Assembly: GCF_029227915.1 (NCBI RefSeq)
Contig: NC_079882.1
Coordinates: 14,158,501 to 14,222,500, forward strand
Length of the DNA: 64,000 nucleotides
Reading direction: 5' to 3'
From: Hydractinia symbiolongicarpus
Taxonomy: Eukaryota; Cnidaria; Hydrozoa; Anthoathecata; Hydractiniidae
This document shows positions 19,691 through 31,289 of this stretch, in pieces. The translations under genes and the position numbers were made by a program. How positions within the stretch are numbered: the first letter of the stretch is position 1; every line of letters starts with the position of its first letter. The notes under the pieces are model-generated. The model made no database searches. It was not told the origin of the DNA and saw only the letters and a program-made list of their open reading frames with translations.

Positions 19691-21440
19691 CCAGTTATCA
19701 AAGGTGATGGATTTTTTAGTGACGCATCTTTTCAACGCCCTCTTTTGTGAGACTCTTGTAAGCATATAGCTTGGCCCTCAGGGTGATGAATTCAGTCATG
19801 ATCTTCCCCTCTAATTCGTCCTTCATCAGACCTACGACCTTCTTGTTTTTCCCCATGGGGAAAGGCCTGTTATCGTCCTTGCTATACGCGCTCGTGTCGA
19901 AACGTCTCTCAACATCGTTGGCTATATCCCTGTAAAAGTCGTGGGTTCGAATGTGGTATACGAACGAGTCCGTATCCATGTAACAGAGTTGCGACCATAT
20001 TTGGGGTGTATGAAATCATAGTGGAACTCGTACATGAACAACTTACTCAAATCCAATATGGTCTGGCCTATGTATACAGGCTTGTTCATTTTGACACTGT
20101 TTTACCCATCTTTACACCTAGGAAGTGTTTACTGAACCTGCTTTAACCCTTGAAATTTGGTTTCATGACGAGCTTTATATACTTGTCCTCGTTGGTAACC
20201 AGTTGGATGTTGCGGTGGTTCCGGATATTCTCCATTGTCTTACCAAATACGCCTAAAGTCATAAGCTTGTAAAAATCCTTTTCGAACTCGTTTTTTGCGT
20301 TTGTTCTCAACCTCGTGTTGTGATCTATATAGCCCGTCAGCCATGCCTCCTGGTTGAATCGAATCACTTTTTCTTGAGATTAAGCCCATGTTTTAAGGCC
20401 TCATGAGGAGCCCTGATATGCACAACGTATTTACGCTTGTGTTCCAAATTCGGAACTCATTTCTCGACCTTGTGGACCATAGTACGTTCGGGCAGGAGCG
20501 GCAGCTCGTTATGTTTGTCATGTAGCTCCTTGGGGTAGTCAATATGAACCTCTAATATGTACCCATGCCTATTGTCCTCAATGAGCTTCCGGATCCGCCT
20601 TTCAGTGAATGCCTCGACGTTCGATACCCATTTGCAACCATCCGTTGGGAGATCTTGACGCATGGCCCAGCCATATAGGTTGTTGGCATCCAGATATTGC
20701 AGGTAGGAGAATTCAACCTCCGGATCGTACTGGTCTCCCATGTACTTATTTTTAGCCTTGGCATACCGATGTACAGCCTGAGTCCTCTTATATCCTTCTC
20801 GAACCTGTAAATTTCAGGGCTAATCCGGGCGCACTGTAAAAGTGTGCAGGATCAAGCTTGTATTTGTCCAGGCAGACACCTCAAAATGTCTCGAAGACGT
20901 CTACCAACAGCAGGACGTCTATTGTTAGGTAAATGTCATGATATCTCCCATGGTGACGTTATCACCCTCTGGGGTAATGACATTCCATACCTCCCTCGCA
21001 TAGGTATAGTCCCTATCGCCTATACCCTTCATATTTAGTTTGCTATAGAAGGCCTTCTTGGAAGGTAGCTACGACTCCTCAAATCGCTGCCATCATATAT
21101 TCATATGGATACACACCTTTTCAAAGCATCAGCCTAAAGGTATCATCTTTATCGATGAAATTTGCCATTGACGGTACGCTTGCCTTTACCCGATCTCGAT
21201 GAAGCTGCTTGGTGGTACCCGCTGGGTCGCAATTTTTGCACTAAAAACTTGCGATGTACTCAGCGTCTATGCCCTGGAATTCAGGACAGGTATCCGCACA
21301 TTGATGACACTTTTTACCCGCGTTTGTACCAATGAGATTGCTTGTCAATTTGTCAAGCGATGATGTCATGAATCGACAGGAATCTATGAACCTAGTCTCT
21401 ATGGTCTTATAAGTCTCGCCATCGCCATATCCCATACCTC
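19670..21440 (-). pseudogene. Second, distinct Polinton type-B DNA polymerase, fragmentary
   Basis: On the minus strand the order is an exonuclease-domain stretch RFIDSCRFMTSSLDKLTSNL (about 21390), a Cys-rich part, and KKAFYSKLNMKGIGDRDY-like text (about 21030). Motif A YLQYLDANNLYGWAM (about 20690), motif [15 protein letters not shown] (about 20230) and motif C MDTDSFVYH (19979) follow. It is broken by many stops and shifts, and the segment between motifs B and C is rearranged. The sequence family differs clearly from copies 1 and 2 (motif A DANNLYG versus DANMLYP), so it comes from another Polinton lineage. Confidence 0.8.
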
Positions 21441-21690
21441 CAAGGGGTACCTTGATTTTGACATTGAAGCTTATATATTTCTCTGCCAGATTTGAACCCA
21501 CTTTTACAAAAAAATCATTAAGCTCCTCATCTATTAGACACTTGTTCTCGATTTTATTTCCATCAATGTTCAACCCTTTTGGAAGTTTTTCTTTGCTTAA
21601 TTTTGTTTTACCTATTACTTCATTGATTATGCTCCAAGTTTTCTTCGCATCGTTTTTATGTTTATTTATCAGTCCACTATAATTCGTGTA
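21440..21690 (-). mobile_element. LINE ORF2 fragment
   Basis: Minus-strand reading gives KTWSIINEVIGKTKLSKEKL, then NIDGNKIENKCLIDEELNDF and FFVKVGSNLAEKY. This is the linker before the reverse-transcriptase domain of CR1/jockey-like LINEs. It joins the polymerase fragment in frame near 21445 by chance. No LINE ends are visible. Confidence 0.6.
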
Positions 21691-22208
21691 CCCTTAGGGC
21701 CATTTGATTTTCAATTAAATTGAAAATCTAAAATCAAAGTTTGTGAATAATTTTGATTTTCAATTCGATTTGAAAATCAAAATTCAAAATTCAGTTTAAA
21801 ATTTTAAAATTCAAAATTCAAAATTCAAAATACGTGCAAAAGATCAAAAAATCAGAATTCAAATTATAATTTCGCAATTTCAATTTTCTATTTTTGCTGG
21901 GTCAAACAATTTTTTTCATCTTCACAAAAAGAAGCTGGCCACCTGTAACCTTTGTCATATTGTGAAATATCATGGACACAAACACCCGGCTATGATGCAG
22001 GACCTTTGGAAAGAGGTCACAGAACAATTTATACTTGACCCCCTGTTAGGTTTGCGCAACTGTCCCGGACTTTCAACATCTTTCCTCGGCTGGCCAATCA
22101 AACTGAATCTTAAGGGCGAACAATTGATTTCTGTTCTGATTGATGCAATCGTTTACTCAAGGTTTTTACGCGGGCTTAGCCCTCAGATGTCTTAACGCGC
22201 CAAAATAA

Positions 22209-22965
22209 TTGAATAAAATTGACCGAGATTACATTGTAAATGTGGCTAAACAACATAAAAACTTCAAGGAAATTAGCGAGTTTTTGAAAGCAACAAATCC
22301 TGGTGTTCGTGGATTTTCTGAACGTTCGGTTAAACGTTACTGTTCGAAACATGACATCCGCCTACGTATAAAGCAACAAAAAATAGAGAACATTGTGGCT
22401 TCAGCTGTTAAAGAGGTAAGCAAATTCACCTGTGCTTAGCGTATGAGTGCATGATGTGAAGCTGTACAAGTTATTGCTTATTTCGGTTGGTCCTACATAC
22501 GGTCGCAAAATGATGACTGGATACATTAAGCAAAAACACGGTTTCAATGTAACTCAAAAAAGAATTGGAAAGGCCCTGTCAACTGTTTCGCCAGCATATC
22601 ACGCAAGACGTCAAACAGATACCGCAAAATCTGTTAATCCTATCCCTTACAGAGCTGACTATTTTGGTCACAAACTTCATATAGACCAAAATGAAAAATT
22701 AGTAATGTACGGTACAACGCATGTCGTAGCATTGGACGGTCACAGTCGCTTTGAACAAATTTATAACGCGTTTCGACATGCTGTACATGGTTTTATTGAT
22801 ATCACTGAAAGATACAACGCTCTTTTTTATTATCTTGTTGCTTTTGCACTCACTTCTGCATTGTTATCAGGAAAAAATTTGAGTGGGAGAAAAAGTTTCA
22901 GTCTTCCTAGTAGGGATTACCTTTCCAAAAAAATATTCAAACGAAACATAAGAATTTTTTTGTAA
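22209..22965 (+). pseudogene. IS3EU-like transposase, truncated
   Basis: The first part (22209-22417) encodes a helix-turn-helix-like domain with RGFSERSVKRYCSKHDIRLR. A GTAAGC donor stands at 22416. The second part (to 22965) reads VGPTYGRKMMTGYIKQKHGF, then NPIPYRADYFGHKLHIDQNE and EKLVMYGTTHVVALDGHSR, with the first catalytic Asp in HIDQN. The protein loses similarity after HSR, and the later catalytic residues are not found. The expected acceptor before VGPTYG reads TTCG rather than TTAG. The element can therefore no longer make its own transposase. Confidence 0.65.
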
Positions 22966-23620
22966 AAAGCATTTGAATTAATTTTGATCTCCTTTGAAGT
23001 TTGTTACCATGTTGTTGGTTGGGCGCACAGAAAGATGTTGTTTATGTACCCCCTGTATCTGTCGCGCGAACTCGCAAGATCAAGAGTGTTTTTAATCTTC
23101 GATAAAGTTCAAGAGTGTTTTTAATCTTCGCTGAAACACTTTGCAAAAGATCTAGTTTCTATTAACTCCTTAACGATGTTTTGGACGCAAATATGATAAC
23201 GATTGCAAAAAAACCGTCTTTGGCCTGGAGTGTTTTTTAACATTGGTTAAGCCTGAATTTCTTTTTATTTCGTTCTCATGCGTAAAGCATCTTTTTAATG
23301 GCAAATATATTCGCTGCCAGACTTTAAAGTTCATGCAAAATGCAAAAGACTTCAAAAAAGGATCTTCTTTTTTCAGAGAATGTGTAATGTACCTAAAGTA
23401 TTGCCGCTACTTTAAAACATAAGTAAAACATATTGTGAATAAAATATAGAATAAAATATATTTTGAAACATAAAGAAATACAAGTTTTTACAAAATTAAA
23501 AATATTTACATGTGACAGATAAAAACCGGGTCATAAAAAACAGTGGTAAGAAGATTTTCACCTTCCTCTCTCCGTTTTAAGTATATAGTACATATTTAAA
23601 AAAGCTACGCTAAAATAAAC

Positions 23621-24220
23621 TTAAAAAAGAAAGATTTTTTTGGCATCGAACTGCCTTAAAACTATGTAAAGATAGTTTGAGTGATCGATCATCTTCAAAT
23701 CAATAATGTAGAAAGTAATTTTTGAGGCTCTATGAAGAAGGGTGCGCAAGACATAGTTCTCCGTATTCTTTAAAACATAGTTCTCCACAGCCGCACCTAC
23801 ACGTTTACGCAACATCGTGGACGAAGATGTATGCAACATTGTTGGCCTTCGAAACGCACCGATGTCATTGACCGTTGATGTCGGTAGGTTTCCAACCCGA
23901 GTCATGCCTTGATGTGGTTCTCCCTCCACTTGGTAATACGTGCCAGAAGGTGACTCCCGAAGGCAATCAAACGTCCCATCCGGATTCGGAAATTCTGAGG
24001 AACCGAATTCCTCTGTTATGTACACCGATGTAACGTCCAGCTATAATAAACAAGAATGAAATTATCATAGTTCTTTGAAACTCTGCTAGTCTACAATGGT
24101 GTGAATAACGCATACCTTGTAAATCATTGCCAGTCTTTGGACAGATACTGGGCTTCTCCGCAGTGTTCTTTCTGTGCGATCCCCGTCACGGCCATTGTAA
24201 AAAATAAATAAAGAATCCAT
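23621..24220 (-). CDS. Unidentified two-exon protein inside the IS3EU-like element
   Basis: Exon 1 (24220-24116) gives 35 codons, MDSLFIFYNGRDGDRTERTL onward. The intron 24041-24115 has GTATGC at its donor and TTATAG at its acceptor and is only 75 bp. Exon 2 (24040-23621) continues in phase with LDVTSVYITEEFGSSEFPNP and ends after a hydrophobic-basic tail. The joined product is about 174 residues without internal stops. The N-terminal half alternates strands and turns and might be a ubiquitin- or PB1-like fold; that is only an impression. The reader should treat it as a possible accessory protein of the transposon. Confidence 0.5.
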
Positions 24221-24697
24221 AATTTATATCGCTTTCTATCGTGTGCAAATTAATCCTGCAACTGACTTATCCCCTCTCACTGGAGGGATTATATAGGCAT
24301 GTACCAGGACACACCAAAAGGGGGTTAATGCAAGGGCTAGACCCTTTTGAACCCACACGAAAAACAGTTTATACGACCCCCTAAATATGCCGCAGTTCAG
24401 GGGGTCGGCTAAAAAATGCGGGAAACCTAAATTTTATTGCATCATAAATATTGTTACGAAATAGTGGTATGCAAGAATTGAACCACCTGTCAATTGTACC
24501 TCCTGTCATTTTTAGTTTTGAAATTTTTATTTTTGAATTTTGAATTTTGAATTTTGATTTTTGTATTTTGAATTTTCAAATTTTAAACTGAATTTTGAAT
24601 TTTGATTTTCAAATCGAATTGAAAATCAAAATTATTCACAAATTTTGATTTTGAATTTTCAATTTAATTGAAAATCAAATGGCCCTAAGGGAACACG

Positions 24698-25349
24698 CAT
24701 TGTTTCTACCCGTGCCTTTGTGATCAGTAAGAATATTTTTAACATGATTCTCAAAGTTTTCTATTGATCCTGCAAGTGGCCGGTAGAGTAAGTGCATGTG
24801 GATGTTTTTAGTTGCTTTGTTTATTATCTCTATACTTAATTCTAAAACTACTACTATTTTGGAACAGTTATTTTTTTTTTAGCTACTACACTTTTTTTCA
24901 GCAAATCTCGGCGTCATTGTTCTTATAAAAAAGTGCACCAGACATAATTTTTGACATACTTCTGCCAATCCTGTATTCATCATTATCCATAAATCTAACC
25001 ATAAATTCGCCTTTTTGTGGAAAAAACATATAAGAACATTTGAGGTTGAAAAAAATTCTGTCGAAATTTTTTCGAGTTAAAGTCACGAATGAAAGAATAA
25101 GATAGAAAGAAAATGAAACTTTGATAAAAGAAGTGGTAAAAATAAAAAAAACCCTTTCAAATGGCTTAAAATCTTCATCATCAGAAGACGCCATTTAACT
25201 AAAACTGTTTTAAAAAACCTTCTTGGATGCTTGTTAAATTTCCGACATCTCGCTACAAAATGGGTGACCTGGTTTCCATTCATTGTTGTTGTTTTTAAAC
25301 GACAGGGGTTTTTGAAGGTTTTTTTACTCAAAGACAAAACCAGGTATAA
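24698..25349. other. Intergenic stretch with one weak minus-strand frame
   Basis: A 98-codon minus-strand frame (25194-24898) starts MASSDDEDFKPFER and ends with KGEFMVRFMDNDEYRIGRSM-type text. Its hydrophobic middle looks like an unspliced intron. It could be two small exons, but no partner is recognised. Otherwise nothing is seen. Confidence 0.3.
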
Positions 25350-25676
25350 CCACTACAAACAACGGAACAAGATGTTGGTAATGTCAGTGAAGAGGAAGAG
25401 GAGCAAGTAGAAACCGTGCCTGAGGAGGCCGTTCCCGAAGACAAGGGCAAGAGAGTAAATATGCAAAAAATATTATCTGCACACCAACGCAATATGATGC
25501 TGGTCGACCTAGCAAAAGAGGAACTGGAGCTAAAACGGGAGAATACAGAGTTAACACGAAGATCTCTGCAACAAACTGAGGAAGCCATCAAAGGCATGAG
25601 AGAGTCCATGAACCTGATAGGGAATGGCATAAAAGATGGACTGGGTTTGTTAGCAAATGCGTTTTTAAAAGCTTAA
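25350..25676 (+). CDS. Harbinger second protein, C-terminal coiled-coil exon
   Basis: The readable frame begins with an acidic part (EQDVGNVSEEEEEQVETVPE). It passes through KILSAHQRNMMLVDLAKEEL, a clear coiled coil rich in Glu, Leu and Arg, and ends GIKDGLGLLANAFLKA before a TAA at 25674-25676. In Harbinger elements a Myb/SANT-like DNA-binding protein accompanies the nuclease, and its C-terminus usually looks like this. The DNA-binding part is not found here; it would lie upstream in another exon or has been lost. The gene faces the transposase. Confidence 0.5.
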   Translation, partial: PLQTTEQDVGNVSEEEEEQVETVPEEAVPEDKGKRVNMQKILSAHQRNMMLVDLAKEELELKRENTELTRRSLQQTEEAIKGMRESMNLIGNGIKDGLGLLANAFLKA

Positions 25677-26757
25677 ATTCAGACACAACCTCCTACGTAC
25701 CCAAAATACAACACCCAAGGTCATAGTGCTCACCCTTACCAACCACCATTTATGTTATGACTTGTTTTCTTTGAAGCTACTTTTCCTGATATGCCATGTT
25801 ATACGGTATAGTGCTAACAAAAATTCTTAACTTTCTTGCCATGCGCCAAAATTTTTACCATTAATAGGCGCAAATGGTATGTGTGCCAAAATTAGTATGC
25901 GGGATTTTTTTCTGTAAACTTCAAGTGTTTTAGGGGTTAAGAATGGGTACAAAGTATAAACAAGTAATAATGAGCCGTTTTTCCTTCTATTCTTTACTAA
26001 AAAAAAGTATTCATATGCATACAAAATTAATTTTTTAGCATATCATGGATATTTTGACCTCGCCTTTTGTTTTACTTTTTTGGAAGATCCGGATCATCCC
26101 TTATGACTGCATGATTTGTGTTCGAAAAAGACAACCGAAAAGATCTCGTCCTTTGGCTCAGTATGTAGCGTTTTAACAAGTTCTTCATATTTTTGAAGCA
26201 ACAAATGTTTCTCAATATGAACATCCGCGAAATTTTTAAATTTGAGTCATTCGCGAAAATATGTCCCCGTGAAATCAAAAATATTTCGATCCGCGAAGAT
26301 ATGTTCACGCAAAAATTTTTTTCCGTTAAAGTACTTCACAGGACAAAACTATTTTTATAACATCTGCCACATTTACTGTGTTTCAGAGAAAATCAGAAAC
26401 ATATCAGTCTTGCCATTGTTATTAATTTTCAGTCTCATTGTTCTTGTAAAAAGAAAAATTAGTTATATATTTACATACCTCAAAGGAATTTTTTTCACAG
26501 ATTCACAGGAAAATTAATCAACAAGGTATTGTGGGGCCCAAAGCAGAAAATAACCATAGAATCTATCACAAATTTTTATGGTAATAAAATATATACACAA
26601 CTTCAAAAAAAAAAAAAAAACTGTCAGTGATAAAAATGTTACTGCCTATCATAAAGGTACATCACCGACTCCCTGACAGCTTTTTCACGTTGGGAGTTGT
26701 ATGTATACAACTGATAGACTTGGTTGTGGTGCTCACAATTCTGACATCGCTCCTCAG
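25677..26757. other. Region between the two Harbinger genes
   Basis: No gene seen. An A16-type run occurs near 26607-26622. A copy of the transposase 3' end begins at 26639 as part of a tandem duplication. Scattered 'cgcgaa' motifs occur near 26228 and 26292. Confidence 0.4.
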
Positions 26758-27108
26758 TCATCATCTGCATTTGCAGCAAATCAGGATGAACCTTATTAAC
26801 TTCACAATAATTATGAAGGACAAAACATGAGTATATTAACTCCATAGCAAAATCCAAATCGACATCGACACAGCGATTTGAAATTCTCCACCGTGCCTTT
26901 AATCAACTGAAAGCACATTCAATTTGATTCATCATTAAGTCATCATCTGCATTCGCAGCAAATCAGGATGAACTTTATTACCTTTACAATAATTATGAAG
27001 GAGAAAACATGAGTATATTAACTCCATAGCAAAATCCAAATCGACATCGACACAGCGATTTAAAATTCTCCACCGTGCCTTTAATCGACTGAAAGCACAT
27101 TCAATTTG
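26758..27108. repeat. 182-bp tandem duplication of the transposase 3' end
   Basis: Two copies start with TCATCATCTGCATT at 26758 and TCATCATCTGCATTCGCAGC at 26940. Each covers the C-terminal codons of the Harbinger transposase (ending HPDLLxMQMMT). They differ at about ten positions, so the duplication is not recent. The distal copy has a different tail. Confidence 0.8.
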
Positions 27109-28259
27109 ATTCCGTGCACGGCATAAATTATTATTAAACATCACTTCTTTCGCATTGTTGTAGGTAGTAAATTCCTTCATTACATTGGGAAGTAATGGAT
27201 ATGCCAGGTCTCCAATCAACAATGGTGGCACAGGTGTGTAACTAGGTATCAACTCTTGCAAACATAATGGGTAACGGTCACTGAAAAATCTCTTTTCCAC
27301 TGAACTGTTTGCAAAAATCTGCGCATCGTGAACACTACCAGGCCATTTAATTTCCAAGTCAATTAAGTAGCCTTTCTCATCACATATTGCTTGACAATTC
27401 ACGGAGTACTTCATTTTATAACAAGTAGTCTTGGGCATTTTCTGTGGGTCGTTTAATGGGTATATGTGTCCCGTCAACACAACCAATCACTTGAGGAAAG
27501 CCAAATTTACTTTCAAATAACATTGCAGCATGTTTCATTTCTTCTTCGGTACATGGAAATCGAATCAATTCAGGGCCAAGAATGTCACTAATTGCACCAC
27601 AAACTGTTTGCAATGATTTTGACAAAGTAGCAAGGGAGACACCAAAAGAGTTACATGTCATTCTCAAAGATCCCTGGTCCTTTAAGTAGTATAATACCAT
27701 TGCAACTCTTTTTCAGCTGAAAGTGTGTCAACACGAAACAAATTATGTGCTGGTTCAACATTGACACATATTTTATCGACAATGTTCATGAATGTTGGGT
27801 AGTCCATTCTTATATTTCTATACCACTCCTCCTCTGGCAACTTTCCACCTATCAGATTTTTCCACCAAAGATCAGTGCGCCTAAAGAAAATTATATATAT
27901 AGCTATATAAAAATACATTATGACCTCATGCATTCCCGCAATAAAAATGATCTGTCACAATTAACAAATAATTCAATATCAGTACTAAAAAAGTTAGGCT
28001 AGCTAGCTCTATAGATAGCTCGCTTATGGATGGAGCTAGCTTATATAGCTAGCTACCTTTTTTTGCATTTTTGTATTTTCCTGATAAGTGAGTTTTGATC
28101 CTGTGTAGCGTTATGTAAAGCAATTTGTTGTTGTCTACGAAGCGAAAGCAATATTTCCATATTTCTTGTAAAGACAGTAAGCAATGCACCAGCTGAACTC
28201 AAGAAGAAAGATATAATCAAAGTAAAGTTTCTAATTATGTCCACTGTTCTCGGTGCCAT
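26935..28259 (-). pseudogene. PIF/Harbinger transposase, two exons, frameshifted
   Basis: Exon 1 (28259-28057) starts MAPRTVDIIRNFTLIISFFL and ends CKK plus AG. The intron 27881-28056 has GTAGCT and TTTAG borders and restores CKKRRTDLWWKNL in phase. Exon 2 carries the DDE_Tnp_4 domain: [15 protein letters not shown] (first Asp), LLIGDLAYPLLP (second Asp) and NQIECAFSRLKARW (Glu). One-base shifts near 27705 and 27425 break the frame. The stop is at 26935-26937, within the duplicated 3' segment. The enzyme would cut and paste the element. The TIRs of the element were not located. Confidence 0.8.
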
Positions 28260-30417
28260 CTTGAAGCGAAATAGGACTAGTGAAAATAGGACTGGAACTA
28301 GTACAAGTGGGACGTTTTTTTTTCACTTGCCAAAGCCGTATTGAAAACGGTCATGTAAACCTATGTGTAAACAAGAGCGCGATCTCAAACAGACCCGAAA
28401 GTCAAACCGGTTTGAACTCACTACGGGCTTCATGTAAACGCTGCCTAACTCAAAAAGTTTATAGACCATTTCGGAGATTATGCGCCATTATGGATTTTCG
28501 AAGCCTGCACCACGCAAGTTGAACTTTGAACCCTATATGCCGTAGTAGAAAACTCTCTAAAAACACACAAAAAGAAACGAGTTTTGTAAACACTCTTAGC
28601 GTGCCTAGATCTTCTTATGTTTTTATCTAAGTAACAGGGGATAGCACCAGACAACATTTATTTAAGCGTATTGATTTGATCTATTAATTTATTAGAAATA
28701 GCAATTAAATACACGTGTAGGACGTAGGGATACTGAGTGTCTTTTATTATTTTAACGCTGAAGTGATGTTTAAAGTTGATTAAATATCAACTTTAAACAT
28801 ATTTTTACGATCGAATTATGCCGCTTACAACACACGAGGATTTTTAGAACTTAGTGTGAGGCATCTGACTGACTTCTTGTCAGCTCTTACAACATATAAG
28901 GATTTTTTAGAGCTTAGTGTGAGGCAGCTGACTGACTTCTTGTCAGCTCTTACAACGTATAAGGATTTTTAGAACTTAGTGTGAGGCATCTGACTGACTT
29001 CTTGTCAGCTCTTACAACGTATAAGGATTTTTTAAAACTTAGTGTGAGGCAGCTGACTGACTTCTTGTCAGCTCTTACAACATATAAGGATTTTTTAGAA
29101 CTTAGTGTGAGGCAGCTGACTGACTTCTTTGTCAGCTCTTACAACGTATGAGGATTTTTTAGAACTTAGCGTGAGGCAGCTGACTGACTTCTTGTGGCCT
29201 GGGTAATAGTTGAATTAATCGCCAGAGCTTTTTCTGCTATGGAACTTATTATGCCAATAATTCAAACGAGATTCAAAGAGTAATTTATTTATTTATCATA
29301 AAGATTTACACTTTAGTAATAAATTACTGCTATAGTTGCGTGTCCTGATAAAGAAACCGTAAAGACATACGTATATATAACAAAAAATCATGTAAAATAT
29401 ACATTGAGACTGAAACAAATAACATAGAAAAACAAAAAATTGAATTACGTCTGTAAACTCAACTCATCATTCTTCCCTTTTTGATATTTTTCAATAAGGG
29501 AAGCGTACCAAAAAATTATACGGCAATGGCAAAAGCAGGGAAGAGAGACAGGTATTCTTTCTAATACCACATTTGGAAGACTTCAGATAGGAGTGTTTAG
29601 GTAGACGAATCAAGGGACAAACATACGATTAGTGTAATTATCATCGAAAAACAAAAATTATCAAAATATCAAAATAATAAAAATTATTTGCAATTAAAAT
29701 AACTACTGAGTCTATTCCTAAAACTTTGCAACTGAACCTGCTCACTGTATCTCTATGGGCAGTGCATTAAAAATTTTTAGACGCATAATAGAGAAGAAGC
29801 CAGATTATTTTGCGAGCTTAAGTTTCACTTTAGGAATAGATAACATTGTAGAGTTTTGACAAGTATTTTGACAATGGATTATAACTCTCTAGACCTTCAC
29901 AAATATTACAACCTAAACATTTCTTTACAAATCCAAAAACAAACTTCAAGTCCAAATCCAGTAAAGAATTTCCAAAATCAAAAATTTCACTCTAAAAATC
30001 CAAGTTTAAAATCCAATGCTAATATCTTTTTAATACACAATTTTAAATATCTAAATATAAAATGAAATTACCTTTAATTAAGCATTAATTACTAATTACA
30101 GACTTATAGCTAGCTACAGTACAGTGTCCTAAAAGCATTTTTGGGATACCTCTAGCTAGCTAGCTAGTTTAAAAAGAAATTAAAAGTACAAATAAGTGCA
30201 TAATAAAAGTATCTTTCAAAATATATATGATAAAATTAGTATCACAAACATAAAAACAGATAACAAAAAGCAAAACTGTCCTGCCGTGTAGTAGAATATT
30301 CTGCCCCCCTAGATTATTCTACGTGTAGCCGCCAGCACGTCCTTTAGGGAAAAGACTGAATAAAACGTGAAGTCCAAAGTTCAACTTGCACCACCGGGCT
30401 TCGAAAATCCATAATGG
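28260..30417. other. Non-coding stretch with inverted repeats and a minisatellite
   Basis: No gene is supported. Segment 28473-28528 is the inverted counterpart of 30375-30428 (shared text such as ATTATGCGCCATTATGG and TTTTCGAAGCC), the latter just outside the MULE left end. TAGCTAGC-rich tracts lie at 28000-28055 and 30110-30175. The rest is A+T-rich. Confidence 0.5.
28826..29195. repeat. Minisatellite, 62-63-bp unit, about six copies
   Basis: The unit contains CTTACAACGTATAAGG, GAACTTAGTGTGAGGCA and CTGACTGACTTCTTGTCAGC. Consecutive starts are 63 and 62 bp apart. Within each unit CTGACTGACTTCTTGTCAGC can pair with itself (GCTGAC/GTCAGC). Variants differ by one or two bases. Confidence 0.9.
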
Positions 30418-31289
30418 CGCATAATCTCCTCGAAATAAATTAACGGAAAGGCAGTCATTGTCCCATTTTTTAAATAACCTCTCAGATGAAGATATCGTTA
30501 CACTCCGTTGTAAGTTTAATACCAAATATGGAATCAAGGGTTTAAAGGCATAGGCTTAAACATCGAAACAAACCCCACGTGCGCGCGGGAAAATCATATC
30601 ATCAAGGAAATTGAGTTAGTACATATTTGAAGCTAGTCCATTTTTTGAAATATTAAAAATTATATATAAAACGTTTATTTACTTTGTGCTGGGTGCTTGT
30701 TCTCGGCTAAACTATTTGTTGTAGATAGTTTGTGGAAGAATTAGTTATGGAAACAGAAAAAACAGGTGAGAAAAACTGTATTTTCTTTATGAAAGTTGTC
30801 TCGCCAAATGTTTTACCTTTTTTTCAATGAGTGTTTTCTTGTTTGTAGAAGAATCAAGTTCAAACGTTATCGGGGAGAAGCTTTTATACAAAGCCATTAT
30901 AAGGGAAACTAGGGAAGAATTAGGTAAGGTCTCTAAAATGTAATTTTTTACTTCATAGACACTGTCACAAAATGTTTTAGTCTTTTAAAAATATTTTTCA
31001 CAAGGTTGCTTGAAGCAAAATATAAACAAAGCAAAGTACTCAATAATCGGTGAGTGAGTAAGATGAGTAAAGTATCCTCAATGTTAAAAAGTAATCGCCA
31101 AACTGTTTCCAATATACAGTATTATACACTTTTTTTTAGTTGACAGTTCTTCGGAAGATGAATGCAACACAGAGCTAAATAAAATATTTTCAGTTGTTGA
31201 AAAAGAAGTTTCTAGTAAGTTATGTATGCACTTCCCAACTACCTTTCGTATTTGTAATGCGAATGTCGGTGGTGGCAGCAGGTTGAAAG

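Larger units (their letters stand above)
21685..24697. mobile_element. IS3EU-like DNA transposon with long A+T-rich TIRs
   Basis: Inverted terminal repeats run from 21685 (CGTGTACCCTTAGGGCC) and from 24697 inward (CGTGTTCCCTTAGGGCC). Each continues for more than 100 bp of repeated AAAATTCAAAATTC-type sequence. Inside lie a plus-strand transposase remnant and a minus-strand two-exon gene. The transposase resembles the IS3EU group, whose DDE domain is related to IS3/retroviral integrases. A clear target-site duplication could not be read. The outermost bases could shift by a few positions. Confidence 0.7.

Noticed and set aside
24500-24690. AATTTTGAATTTTGA repeats as a separate satellite
   Set aside because: The tract is the inverted counterpart of 21695-21850 and is explained as the terminal repeat of the IS3EU-like element.
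28000-28055. TAGCTAGC-rich tracts (also 2780, 30110 and 56350) as CRISPR or regulatory arrays
   Set aside because: They are short low-complexity runs dispersed over the window, with no spacer structure; this is a eukaryotic locus.
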